DNA of 64,000 bases from Pandoraea anapnoica (GTDB lineage: Bacteria; Pseudomonadota; Gammaproteobacteria; Burkholderiales; Burkholderiaceae). Under the pieces are notes generated by a model, which ran no database searches, was not told the DNA's origin, and saw only the letters and a program-made list of their open reading frames with translations. The stretch is from positions 124,001 to 188,000 of the forward strand of contig NZ_CABPSP010000001.1 of assembly GCF_902459765.1 (NCBI RefSeq). Reading direction: 5' to 3'. Position numbers and translations under genes: made by a program. Shown here one piece after another: positions 35,725 to 43,949 of this stretch (its first letter is position 1; each line of letters opens with the position of its first letter).

Positions 35725-37319
35725 GCGCTATCTCCGTGTTGATGAGCTTGATGTGATGGAGCCGGCTGCACGGGGGCAGGCGGTGTGGCGGGTGCTGATG
35801 GCGCAGCGGACGAGGGCGATGCGCCCGGCGTAGAAGGCTCCGTCTGCGAGTGCGATGGCGACGATTCGGGCATCGCGCCGCCGAGACTCTCGCGAAATGC
35901 TGCGTCGGCCAGCCAGTAACCGGACGTCGCGTCGATGTAGCCAAGGACCGTGTCGCGTTGCTCGCGCGCGTCTGTCAGCAAGTCGAAGACACTGGCGAGC
36001 ATGCCGTTGTAGCGCAGCAGCCACTCGTCTGACACGCGCTGACGCATCGGCAGAATGGTCGTGCGGTAGTGCTCTGCGATGTCCCACGCAGCGAGCGTCT
36101 GCGCGCGACGTGTGCGAACGTCCGCGCGTGCGGCAACGGCCGTGTCGGCCAGATGGTCGACGCTCTGGCGATAGCGCGCTTCGGCGCCGGCGACGCGTGT
36201 CGAGCCCCAGTCGAACAGCGGCACTTCCAGTGAGATCTCATAGCCGCGCTCGCTGGGAGATCCCGTGGCGCTGTTGTTGCGATACGCCGTGTCCAGCACG
36301 TTGACGAAGCGCGTAACGCGGGTCAGGCCGAGGTCGCTCGCGGTCGCATCGAGCGCAGCGCGTGCGGCACGCACGTCGGCACGTTCGCGGATCGCCTGCG
36401 CTTCGGCGTCGGACCATGCGGGGCGGGTCGCGGGTAAGGAGGGCAGACGTTGCGGCAACGTGAAGCTCAGTTGCTGACCCCAGAGGCCCATTTGCCGTGC
36501 GAGCTGTTCGCGTGCCGCGTTCGCCTGCTCGCGGGCGCGTGCGAGACGCGCGGCCGTATCGGCGTAGACAAGGTTCTCCTGCGTGCGCCGCATGGCGCTG
36601 AAGTTGCCTGCACGCGCCATGCCGTCGGCGAGTTCGCTGGCAGCTTGTGTGGCGAGGCTCGTCTGCTCAAGGATCTGCACGCGTTCCTGTGCGGCAACGG
36701 CGTCGATCCATGCGCGGCGCGTGAGCGTCGCCTGCTCGACGATCGCTTGCGTCACCTGTGCCTGCACCTGCGCGAACCGACGCGCTTCGACACGCGAAGC
36801 GAGCGGCATCGTCAGGACACGGACGAAGTCGATGCCCCACGTGCGCTCGATGCCGACGTCGCCACCGCCTTGCACGCGCTGAAAGGAGAAGCGGGGATTG
36901 GGCAGACGTCCCGCCTGAACGAGCGAGGCTTCGGCAATGCCGAGTTCAGCGTACGTCGCATGCAAGCCGCGATGGTTCAGCAGCGTGAGCTGGACGGCGG
37001 TGTCGATATCGAGCGAGCGTGCCAGCAGCGCGTCGCGTTGTTTGGCGAGCGCTTGTGCAGCGGCATCGTCGCGTGCCCAGACGGCCGATTTTCCGAGGCG
37101 CTGCTGCGTAGCGTCGGCGACCGGGGCAAAGCCGCCGTCGTCGCTGAACGTTGCGCAACCGGACAGCGCCAGTGCGGCAATCGCGGCGATGATCAGCGGC
37201 ATCCGACGTCTGCGACGAGCCGTATGGGCAACGCGACGATGCGGCGGGGATGCTTTGGCGTCGCGTGTGAGCGGCGTGGAAACCGTCGCTGTCATGGGAG
37301 ACAAATGAGCGCTCGTCAT
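35721..37319 (-). CDS. TolC-family outer-membrane lipoprotein (CusC/CzcC-like)
   Basis: 532 residues. N-terminus with arginines, a hydrophobic run and ALSGCATF (lipobox Cys about residue 55), so a lipoprotein with a long n-region. The rest is the TolC coiled-coil/barrel repeat with DIDTAVQLTLLNHRGLHATYAELGIAEASLVQAGRLPNPRFSF in the first half and a matching second half. It ends in a 60-residue Pro/Ser/Ala/His-rich tail. Outer-membrane factors of this type partner with RND/MFP pumps, but no RND or membrane fusion gene is in the operon, an oddity. ATG 37319 overlaps the preceding gene by 4 nt and the next starts at an overlap of 4 nt. Confidence 0.88.
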   Translation of the reverse strand: MTSAHLSPMTATVSTPLTRDAKASPPHRRVAHTARRRRRMPLIIAAIAALALSGCATFSDDGGFAPVADATQQRLGKSAVWARDDAAAQALAKQRDALLARSLDIDTAVQLTLLNHRGLHATYAELGIAEASLVQAGRLPNPRFSFQRVQGGGDVGIERTWGIDFVRVLTMPLASRVEARRFAQVQAQVTQAIVEQATLTRRAWIDAVAAQERVQILEQTSLATQAASELADGMARAGNFSAMRRTQENLVYADTAARLARAREQANAAREQLARQMGLWGQQLSFTLPQRLPSLPATRPAWSDAEAQAIRERADVRAARAALDATASDLGLTRVTRFVNVLDTAYRNNSATGSPSERGYEISLEVPLFDWGSTRVAGAEARYRQSVDHLADTAVAARADVRTRRAQTLAAWDIAEHYRTTILPMRQRVSDEWLLRYNGMLASVFDLLTDAREQRDTVLGYIDATSGYWLADAAFRESLGGAMPESSPSHSQTEPSTPGASPSSAAPSAPATPPAPVQPAPSHQAHQHGDSA

Positions 37320-37732
37320 TGCAGCCCTCCCTGTCCGCCATGACCGGCATGCGGATCGACGGGCACGTCGGGAAGCGACGTTATCGGCATGGTGTGTCCC
37401 ATCGCTTTGTGGCCTGGCTTGGCGGGTGGACTCATGGCATGTCCACTGTGGCTCGTCATGTCATGACCCGAACCGGACATCCCGGGCATGCCCGAGACGC
37501 TGGCGTTCACCATGCGCCAGTCGCTTGTCGCGACGGACAGCGCGGGCCGGATGAAGTCACTCAGAACGGCGACGGGGGGCGGTCCGGCAGAGGCGTCGGC
37601 AGACGCGGGATCGTCGGAGACGACTATTGTTGTCGTCGGTTCAGCGGCGACTGCGGGTAGCGAACTCACGCCCCACAGCGATAGCGCGACGGGGAACCGC
37701 CAGGCGTGCTGTCGTAAGGAAAAAAAAGGCAT
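37316..37732 (-). CDS. Met/His-rich periplasmic protein of the copper operon
   Basis: 138 residues. From the ATG 37732 a signal peptide MPFFSLRQHAWRFPVALSLW runs to VAA, followed by a short Ala/Asp-rich part and then a Met/His/Gly-rich tail (about residues 75-138). Its repeated M-x-x-M and H-x-x-H motifs include GMPGMSGSGHDM, HSGHAM and DPHAGHGG. The composition implies Cu(I)/Cu(II) binding, like CopB/CopZ-type buffers. The start could instead be the ATG at 37801, but that gives no signal peptide. No clear family. It overlaps the TolC-like gene by 4 nt. Confidence 0.65.
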   Translation of the reverse strand: MPFFSLRQHAWRFPVALSLWGVSSLPAVAAEPTTTIVVSDDPASADASAGPPPVAVLSDFIRPALSVATSDWRMVNASVSGMPGMSGSGHDMTSHSGHAMSPPAKPGHKAMGHTMPITSLPDVPVDPHAGHGGQGGLQ

Positions 37733-38016
37733 CGAAAAACTCGTCGATCTGGCGATGCCGGGCGACGTGACGCGAGCACTGGAAGACTGCGCGCACGGCA
37801 TGGCACCGCACGTTCATCGGGCAGACCGACTTACGACGCACGTGACGTGGCGGCAATCACAACAGCCGCGACCTCAACACGCAGTTCAGGGGTAGCCGTG
37901 TCAGTCACGAGGCGGTTCGTAAATCAGTCTGACGGGGGAACGGAGACGGCGGCATCCGACCGGAGCGCGCGGGCGTCAGGTAACGCTGCCGCGATGCGTG
38001 TCGCAATGCGAAGCCG

Positions 38017-38490
38017 TCAGACGGCGAGGGCTTTGGGAGGACGTTCGAGGACGGCGACGATGGCGCTAGTGGCCGACGTGCGAAGGAACGGAATGGCGGC
38101 GGAAGGCTGTGCGTCAGGCACGCGCAGCACGACGCTTTGCGGCAGGGCGGTGCAGACGACGCACGCCGCGCAGGCCGAGCAACTGGCGTGTTGATTGTGC
38201 GATGTCTGCGGTGTGTGCGATGACGCGTGCGTGGCGTCGCTCGTATCGCTGGCCGTGACTGTCGCCGCGTTTTTGTCGCTGTGATGATGCATGCCGGACA
38301 TGGCGTCACCGGACATCGTTGCGTGATCCATCGCCATGGTTGGCGTGTCGTCGACCGTCGCAACGGACGTGCGCTGCATCGAAGCCGCAGGCGATCCCGG
38401 CGCGCAATGCGTGCGCAGCGCGGCCATGGCCTGTAACGGCATGGTCACGCACAACAGCAACAGCACGAGGAGTTTGCGCCAGCGATTCAT
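38017..38490 (-). CDS. Exported Cys/Met/His-rich protein (DUF2946-like)
   Basis: 157 residues with a clear signal peptide (MNRWRKLLVLLLLCVTMPLQ, to about residue 24, AMA). A Met/His-rich middle (TMAMDHATMSGDAMSGMHHH) and a CSACAACVVC cysteine cluster follow. The Cys-x-x-Cys-x-x-Cys pattern is like the DUF2946 proteins found next to copper-resistance operons. It lies 284 bp upstream of the Met/His-rich gene on the same strand and may be part of the same copper unit or have its own promoter. The long open frame upstream of ATG 38490 is not translated, as the signal peptide fixes the start. Confidence 0.7.
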   Translation of the reverse strand: MNRWRKLLVLLLLCVTMPLQAMAALRTHCAPGSPAASMQRTSVATVDDTPTMAMDHATMSGDAMSGMHHHSDKNAATVTASDTSDATHASSHTPQTSHNQHASCSACAACVVCTALPQSVVLRVPDAQPSAAIPFLRTSATSAIVAVLERPPKALAV

Positions 38491-38620
38491 GCTGCGCAGT
38501 CTAGCATCGCCCGCGCGTCGCTCGCAAATCGACATGCGGCGCACCATCGTGCGCATCGACGTTCGTCGACCGCCGCCGCAGGCGTCCATTAACGCCACAC
38601 CAACGGCCACGCCGTTCGTC

Positions 38621-39025
38621 TCAATGCTCGAAAAGATGGAACGTCTCGAAGTGCGTGCGCCGTCTCGACAGCGCGACGAGGTTGACGACGCACACCAGCG
38701 CGACGAGCACGAACAACGGTGCGGAGACCTCGATGGTGTCGCGCGCGAGCAGCGAGATGAGCGTGAGCGCTACCATGAGCGTCAGCAGCACACGGTGCAG
38801 CCACGCCGCGAGCTTCAAGTGCCGCTCGGACTGTGCGACGAGCACGACCAGCGAGACGTAAAACGGGGCGGCAATGACGGCGAGCACGCAGAGTGCGAGC
38901 AGTACGCCCAGCACGCTGGTCAGCCGTTCGTGCCCGTCGGCGGCGCTCGATTGCACGCCCACAACGGTTGCCGCCGCCAGGTAGAGCAGCATCAGTCCAT
39001 CCAGAACGATCGCGAGTCGGTTCAT
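38621..39025 (-). CDS. Small membrane protein, four membrane segments
   Basis: 134 residues, hydrophobic throughout, with four likely membrane segments (about residues 6-25, 38-60, 75-95, 103-122). No motif recognised. The ATG 39025 has GGAGAG seven bases upstream. Codon use is ordinary for the window. It sits upstream of the copper genes in the same direction but separated by 130 bp; a link is not implied. Confidence 0.7.
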   Translation of the reverse strand: MNRLAIVLDGLMLLYLAAATVVGVQSSAADGHERLTSVLGVLLALCVLAVIAAPFYVSLVVLVAQSERHLKLAAWLHRVLLTLMVALTLISLLARDTIEVSAPLFVLVALVCVVNLVALSRRRTHFETFHLFEH

Positions 39026-39241
39026 GACATCTCTCCGGCGTAAAAGAGTGCGGAGGTGCAGCGGTACAGAGGTGCGCAGGCTTAGCGCCCGGCGCAGTCA
39101 AATCGTCTGAGTCATCTGAAAAAGCGCTGAAAAAGCGGGCCGATATCCTGCCGGTGTCATGAATCGGTCACCGGCGGCAGGCCAGACTAGCCGCGAATCA
39201 CGATATTCCTGTGACAGCGGCCGACAACGCGAGTGCCGTCG

Positions 39242-39643
39242 TCAGCGTGGCGGTGTCGGCGTGGCGCAGGGGCGAGGTCGACCGTCCGTTTGCAGCGCCT
39301 CGGGGAGCATTAGACCCAGCCAGATGGCCGCGGCGTCGACTTCGGCCGGATCCGACGCTACCTGTACGCGGTAGATCGCGACGTTGCCGCAATCGTCCCC
39401 GCAAAACAGATCGCGCTCCAGATCGGCGATGACGTCGAGCCGCTGCTGAACACGGTAGAAGCCAAGCGGCGTGAGTTCCTGCACCAGCGCAGCAAGCGTT
39501 TCGGGATAGAGAAACAGACGCGACGGCCAATGGCCGTGACGATGGCGAAATTTACCGAGCGCACCCAGCACGTGCGCAAGCGTGCCACCATGACCGCGAA
39601 CGAAGTCGATCAGGTGCGGCGTGCCGTAACCATTGGTGTACAC
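39242..39643 (-). CDS. Hypothetical protein, GTG start
   Basis: 133 residues opening MYTNGYGTPHLIDFVRGHGGTLAHVLGALGKFRHRHGHWPSRLFLYPETL, with a possible alpha/beta fold; a CGDDCGN loop sits near residue 82. GGAG lies six bases upstream of the GTG. I do not recognise the family. The final Pro/Arg-rich residues look unstructured. Coding is supported by the ribosome binding site and balanced composition; competing frames on the other strand are not better. Confidence 0.5.
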   Translation of the reverse strand: MYTNGYGTPHLIDFVRGHGGTLAHVLGALGKFRHRHGHWPSRLFLYPETLAALVQELTPLGFYRVQQRLDVIADLERDLFCGDDCGNVAIYRVQVASDPAEVDAAAIWLGLMLPEALQTDGRPRPCATPTPPR

Positions 39644-40197
39644 AAACGCTCCGTTGACTTCCCGAAGGTGAGTGCCCGGTAAATATTGGTCTTGTGATTC
39701 GATAGTTGCAGACCGGCACGCGCGGCGAAATCCGCACTTTCGCTTAGTCCGTCGGCATGAGTGTCAGAGCAGAGGTGTCGGTGCAAATGGAAACCGGCGG
39801 GCTAAGCCGCCGGTTGAGGCCCCATCGGGGCATCGCCAGCCGCGTGTACCGGCGCGGCATGGTATGGGCCAAGGAGACTTGGCACCGAAGGGCATTGCCG
39901 TCATGCATCGGACCACCATCGGTCCCCGGCCGTGCCTATGCAGTTTGACTGCGCTTTGAGTATAGGTCGCGTGCGCCGCACGCCAATCGGCTTTTTGGAT
40001 GAGCGCGCCGTCAACCCACGATGCGAACTATCAGGCACTTCCGGACTCGAAATGGCGCAAGTTTTCCCTTGTGACCGTGGTTTCGTCGGCGCGCACTTTG
40101 CGTTCTAATGTCACCATTCCAGGCGATATCGAAGTGGTCCGCGCCCGCACGACCCGGTCACCGCTAATGCGCCGTACCCCAGTCAAACATTCCAATA
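39644..40197. other. Gene-free interval with a chain of six hairpins at 39792-39952
   Basis: No credible gene. Between 39792 and 39952 six short perfect stems follow one another: 39792-39815 (9-bp stem, GCTAAG loop), 39819-39831, 39839-39858, 39868-39883 (GCCAAG-GAGA-CTTGGC, a GNRA-type loop), 39910-39925 (GGACC/GGTCC) and 39940-39952. Such density suggests an RNA, of unknown class and strand. A 63-codon frame at 39757 exists but has no ribosome binding site. Downstream, to 40197, lies only a GC-poor 5' region for the next gene. Confidence 0.45.
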
Positions 40198-40716
40198 ATG
40201 GCAACGAAATCTTTTCAACGATGGGCTTTGCTGGCATGCATGTGTACTGCACAGTCGGCCTTTGCCGCCGACCAGTGCGAAGGCATTCTGATGCTGGCCA
40301 AGAGCGCACAAACCGGTTTTGAGGACATCTCCGGGCCGCTGGTGGCCAAGAATGAGCGCGGCGAGAGCTATCAGGCGACGTATTCGGTGCCCGGCGGCGA
40401 TTGCAAGGTGTTCCGCGCGACCGGACTCGCCCCGACCTACGAGTGCATCTGGGATTACCAGAAGATCACGCCGATGGATTTGCGCAATCAGGCGCAGAAG
40501 TTCGCGACAGACATGGCGCGCTGCACGCGCGGCGTGACGACGATGCGCACGACCACGACGAACCCGGCCGGGCTGCCCGCCGAATGGCAGAGCGCGAGCC
40601 GGAAGTACGCGCGTCCGGTCAATTTCACCATCACGGCGCAGGATCTCGTCACGCCGCGCGGCGACCGCATGCGTGAGATTTCGTTGTCGGTGGAAAAGCA
40701 GATCGGCGACAAGTGA
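40198..40716 (+). CDS. Exported hypothetical protein
   Basis: 172 residues. MATKSFQRWALLACMCTAQS with AFA is a Sec signal peptide, cleaved before ADQCEG. The mature part has two Cys near the start, PGGDCKVFRATGLAPTYECIWDY and MARCTRG, likely forming disulfides. No family recognised. The ATG 40198 has no good ribosome binding site. Alternative starts do not improve this. Probably a periplasmic protein. Confidence 0.65.
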   Translation: MATKSFQRWALLACMCTAQSAFAADQCEGILMLAKSAQTGFEDISGPLVAKNERGESYQATYSVPGGDCKVFRATGLAPTYECIWDYQKITPMDLRNQAQKFATDMARCTRGVTTMRTTTTNPAGLPAEWQSASRKYARPVNFTITAQDLVTPRGDRMREISLSVEKQIGDK

Positions 40717-40975
40717 TTCGAGGCGCTGTCGCCCGTTCAGCCCCGCTGGGCTTGGGTTTTCGCCGATTCATCCGGCAAGCCCGAATCGCATTCGTCGCCC
40801 GGTTACAAACGGTTGCAGACCGCATCGCGTATTAACATCTTTTCAGTCGACGCTCATTCGACTGTCCCGGTAAAGTCATTCGTGAGGTGTATGGCGCATT
40901 GGCAACCCGCCGATGCGGGACGCACCTCGTGAAACCGGCCCCACCGTAGCGGCCGGGAGATGTGGCTGAACCCAA

Positions 40976-41251
40976 ATGAGTGCGCGACTTCGCTGTTGTT
41001 TCCTGTTACTGCTGGTATGTGTCTACCCTGCCTGGGCCGATGGCGGGCGTGGGCGCGAAATGCTGGACGTGAACAAGGCGTCGTTGCGTGAAGACATCAG
41101 CCGTTTCAACGCCGACCGGGGTCGTGGACAGGCGGCTTATCCGAACTGGGCGTCGCCCGCAGAACCCCGTGAGCGTCAGTACACACCGCAGGGTGAGCCG
41201 CGCGGCCAGCGCGGCAATGAAGGCGGCGGACGCCGGGGGCGTGGCTTCTAA
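40976..41251 (+). CDS. Small exported Gly/Arg-rich protein with a structured leader
   Basis: 91 residues. A short signal peptide (MSARLRCCFLLLLVCVYPAWA) precedes a mature polar chain that ends in a Gly/Arg-rich tail. The leader 40884-40956 folds into two hairpins: GAGGTG/CACCTC (40884-40928) with an inner CGCAT/ATGCG, and CCGGCC/GGCCGG (40935-40956). The GGGAGA at 40955-40960 overlaps the base of the second hairpin; its distance from the ATG is long. Function unknown. Confidence 0.55.
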   Translation: MSARLRCCFLLLLVCVYPAWADGGRGREMLDVNKASLREDISRFNADRGRGQAAYPNWASPAEPRERQYTPQGEPRGQRGNEGGGRRGRGF

Positions 41252-41745
41252 GGCGACGCCATGAGGTGCACCCGCGCACCCGCGCACCCGATGAGGCACC
41301 CCAACGCCTCGCCAGTTCCACCGCTCAATCCTGCAGCACCCCTCCATAGCCTTCCCCGATCTGCACCGAATGTTGCACATGTGCAACATCGGATGCGTTC
41401 CTCCCTCCCCAAAGACATCCGTTAGTCGCACTTGAGCGATGTCCATGATTCGCGCATCACACGGCGAATGTGAGCGGTTGCTAACCCCGAAATATACGCC
41501 TTATATCGATCCCGTTATACCGGGATTAATTGTGGCGCGGATGGTCGTCCGAATTTTGTCTCTCCACCATTTCCCAGCCACTTCGTGTGGTGCATTTTTC
41601 CTTGCCGTTCCGGTCTTTCTGCGCACGGCGGGGCTGTGCGAGAATCACGGCCGTTTATCAGGGAGGCGCTTCTCGAAAGGGCGCCAGCAGGGTCCCGTGC
41701 AGGGCGGGAGCAGGCACACAAAATACATAAACCAAGGAGAAGTCA
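41252..41745 (+). other. Porin upstream region with a perfect 20-bp palindrome
   Basis: No gene. It contains a perfect 20-bp palindrome at 41370-41389, an ATCCCG/CGGGAT hairpin near 41506-41523, and a second hairpin near 41667-41683 (GGCGC/GGCGCC-type). The porin leader is probably long, and its ribosome binding site is AAGGAG just before 41746. Frames across it have no support. Confidence 0.45.
41370..41389. promoter_or_regulatory. Perfect 20-bp palindrome ATGTTGCACATGTGCAACAT
   Basis: Symmetric over all 20 bases, centred between 41379 and 41380, about 356 bp upstream of the porin start. No T-run follows, so it is not a terminator. The core TTGCACATGTGCAA is a typical operator shape for a dimeric regulator; I cannot name which. 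Confidence 0.55.
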
Positions 41746-42795
41746 ATGAAGCGCAGTATGGCCAAGGGCATGGGTGGGGCACTCGTTCTGGGCGCGTGCA
41801 TGGGGGCGGTGAGCGCACCGGCACTCGCACAATCGAACGTCACGCTTTACGGTCAGGTCGACGCCTGGGTGGGCGCGGTCAAGAACCCCGGCGGCGACCG
41901 GGCATGGACGCAGGGCGGCGGCGGTATGTCGACGTCGTACTGGGGCATGAAGGGTAACGAAGACCTCGGCGGCGGCCTGAAGGCTGTCTTCGTGCTGGAA
42001 GATTTCTTCCGTCCGCAGAACGGTCAATACGGCCGCTTCCAGGGCGACTCGATGTTCTCGCGTAACGCCTACGTCGGTTTGCAGTCGGACACGGCCGGTA
42101 CCGTTACGATCGGTCGCCTGACCACGTCGTACTTCGTCTCGACGATTCTGTTCAACCCGTTCGTCGATTCGTACACCTTCAGTCCGATGGTGTTCCACAC
42201 CTTCATCGGTCAGGCCGGTCAGGGCATCGTGGGCGACTCCGGCTGGAGCAACGCCGTGATGTACACCACCCCGAACTTCAAGGGGCTGACAGGCGCTGTC
42301 TCGTACGCCTTCGGCAACAAAGCGGGCGAAACCGGGCAGAACAAGTGGAGCGCCTCCGCGCTGTATTTCAACGGCCCGTTCGCCGCGACCGTCGCTTACC
42401 AGCAGGTCAAGTTCGACTCCGTGCCGGACGACATGGCCGGCATCACGGGCTTCCGCAGCCAGCAAGCACTTCAACTGGGCGCGACGTACGACCTGCAAGT
42501 CGTGAAGTTCTTCGGCCAGTACCAGTACATCCGCAACAACATCACCGGCGGCGGTGTGTCGGAGAACGGCGGCCAGCTCGGCGTGTCGGTGCCGCTGGGC
42601 AACGGTAAGGTGCTCGCGTCGTACGCGTACACGAAGAGCTCGGGCGCGAGCAACGTCAACCGCAAGACGTGGGCGCTCGGCTACGACTACAACCTGTCCA
42701 AGCGTACCGATATCTACGCCGCGTACATGAACGACAAGGTCAGCACAATGTCGGGCGGCGACACGTTCGGTGGTGGCGTTCGCATGAAGTTCTGA
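41746..42795 (+). CDS. Gram-negative porin, Burkholderiales type
   Basis: 349 residues. Signal peptide to about residue 27 (ending ALA), then QSNVTLYGQVDAWVGAVKNPGG, the conserved start of Burkholderiales OmpC-like trimeric porins, followed by 16-strand barrel sequence with WGMKGNEDLGGGLKAVFVLEDFF, SRNAYVGLQSDTAGTVTIGRL, and a C-terminal Phe (VRMKF). It forms water-filled channels for small solutes. The signature repeats and terminal F are clear. AAGGAG precedes the ATG 41746. The gene has its own terminator. Confidence 0.95.
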   Translation: MKRSMAKGMGGALVLGACMGAVSAPALAQSNVTLYGQVDAWVGAVKNPGGDRAWTQGGGGMSTSYWGMKGNEDLGGGLKAVFVLEDFFRPQNGQYGRFQGDSMFSRNAYVGLQSDTAGTVTIGRLTTSYFVSTILFNPFVDSYTFSPMVFHTFIGQAGQGIVGDSGWSNAVMYTTPNFKGLTGAVSYAFGNKAGETGQNKWSASALYFNGPFAATVAYQQVKFDSVPDDMAGITGFRSQQALQLGATYDLQVVKFFGQYQYIRNNITGGGVSENGGQLGVSVPLGNGKVLASYAYTKSSGASNVNRKTWALGYDYNLSKRTDIYAAYMNDKVSTMSGGDTFGGGVRMKF

Positions 42796-42842
42796 TGCCA
42801 CGGCGCGCGCGCATCCGATGCGCGTGACGGTGGAATCGACGA

Positions 42843-42874
42843 AGGGGCAGACCGTGGGGTCTGCCCCTTTTTCT
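42843..42874 (+). terminator. Terminator of the porin gene
   Basis: Arms AGGGGCAGACC (42843-42853) and GGTCTGCCCCT (42858-42868) around a short loop, followed by TTTTTC. It lies 48 bp past the porin stop. Confidence 0.88.
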
Positions 42875-43034
42875 TTCGGCGACGGCGACGTGCGGGAAGC
42901 GCCCCGTCAATCGCATCGGCCATTCCGCACAGCGGTTTCATGTGTCACCGATCCGACGTGTCCGCGCTATGATTTGTGCACCGCGCAAGACGGTATTCCC
43001 GCCACCTTTCAAGCACAAACGGAGCAGAGACGAC

Positions 43035-43883
43035 ATGACGATTCAACACGTAGGCATCATTGGCGCTGGCACGATGGGTAACGGTATCGCACAGGCCTGT
43101 GCGGTGGCCGGACTGCCGGTGACGATGGTCGACATCAGCGACGCGGCTGTGCAAAAGGGCGTGGCGACGATTGCCGGCAGCCTCGACCGCCTCATCAAGA
43201 AAGATAAGCTCACCGCAGCCGACAAGGACGCTGCTCTCGCGCGCATTACGACGTCCACCGATTACGCCGCGCTGGGCACTGCCGATATCGTGATCGAAGC
43301 GGCTACCGAGAATTTCGACCTGAAGGTGAAGATTCTCAAGCAGCTCGAAGGGGCGGTGAAGGAGGGGGCGATCCTCGCGTCGAATACGTCGTCGATCTCG
43401 ATCACGAAGCTGGCTGCCGTGGTCGCCAATCCCGACCGGTTCATCGGTATGCACTTTTTCAATCCGGTGCCGCTCATGGCCCTCGTGGAGCTTATTCGCG
43501 GACTGCAAACGAGCGACGAGACGCATGCGCGCGTTGACGCGCTGGCGCGTCAGTTGGGCAAGTCCCCGATCACGGTGAAGAACGCGCCGGGCTTCGTCGT
43601 CAACCGGATTCTGGTGCCGATGATCAACGAAGCGTTCTTCGTGCTCGCGGAGAATCTCGCGTCGCCGGAAGAAATCGACGAAGGCATGAAGCTGGGTTGC
43701 AATCATCCGATCGGTCCGCTGGCGCTGGCCGACATGATCGGTCTGGACGTCTGCCTCTCGGTGATGAACGTCTACTTCGAGGAGTTCGCGGACTCGAAGT
43801 ATCGTCCGTGCCCGCTGCTCAAGGAGATGGTCGCGGCTGGCTATCTGGGGCGCAAGACCGGGCGCGGCGTCTATACGTACTGA
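43035..43883 (+). CDS. 3-hydroxybutyryl-CoA dehydrogenase
   Basis: 282 residues, the usual length for the free-standing enzyme (HbdH/PaaH-like) that oxidises 3-hydroxyacyl-CoA with NAD(P). The Rossmann motif GAGTMGNGIA is at residues 10-19, the dimer/catalytic segment GMHFFNPVPLMALVELI includes the catalytic His, and NAPGFVVNRILVPMINEA plus the HPIGPLALADMIGLD segment match the C-terminal helical domain. ATG 43035 has GGAG upstream. It stands alone, 67 bp before the next convergent gene. Role in fatty-acid or PHB metabolism, both possible. Confidence 0.94.
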   Translation: MTIQHVGIIGAGTMGNGIAQACAVAGLPVTMVDISDAAVQKGVATIAGSLDRLIKKDKLTAADKDAALARITTSTDYAALGTADIVIEAATENFDLKVKILKQLEGAVKEGAILASNTSSISITKLAAVVANPDRFIGMHFFNPVPLMALVELIRGLQTSDETHARVDALARQLGKSPITVKNAPGFVVNRILVPMINEAFFVLAENLASPEEIDEGMKLGCNHPIGPLALADMIGLDVCLSVMNVYFEEFADSKYRPCPLLKEMVAAGYLGRKTGRGVYTY

Positions 43884-43949
43884 GTGGTGGGAAGCCGGCG
43901 CGTGCAACGCGCGCCGGAGGTTGTGACCGATGTGACCGAAGGGCGGCGC

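Noticed and set aside
39757-39948. 63-codon plus-strand ORF in the hairpin chain
   Set aside because: No ribosome binding site and it crosses four perfect stems; the peptide is basic and unlike known families.
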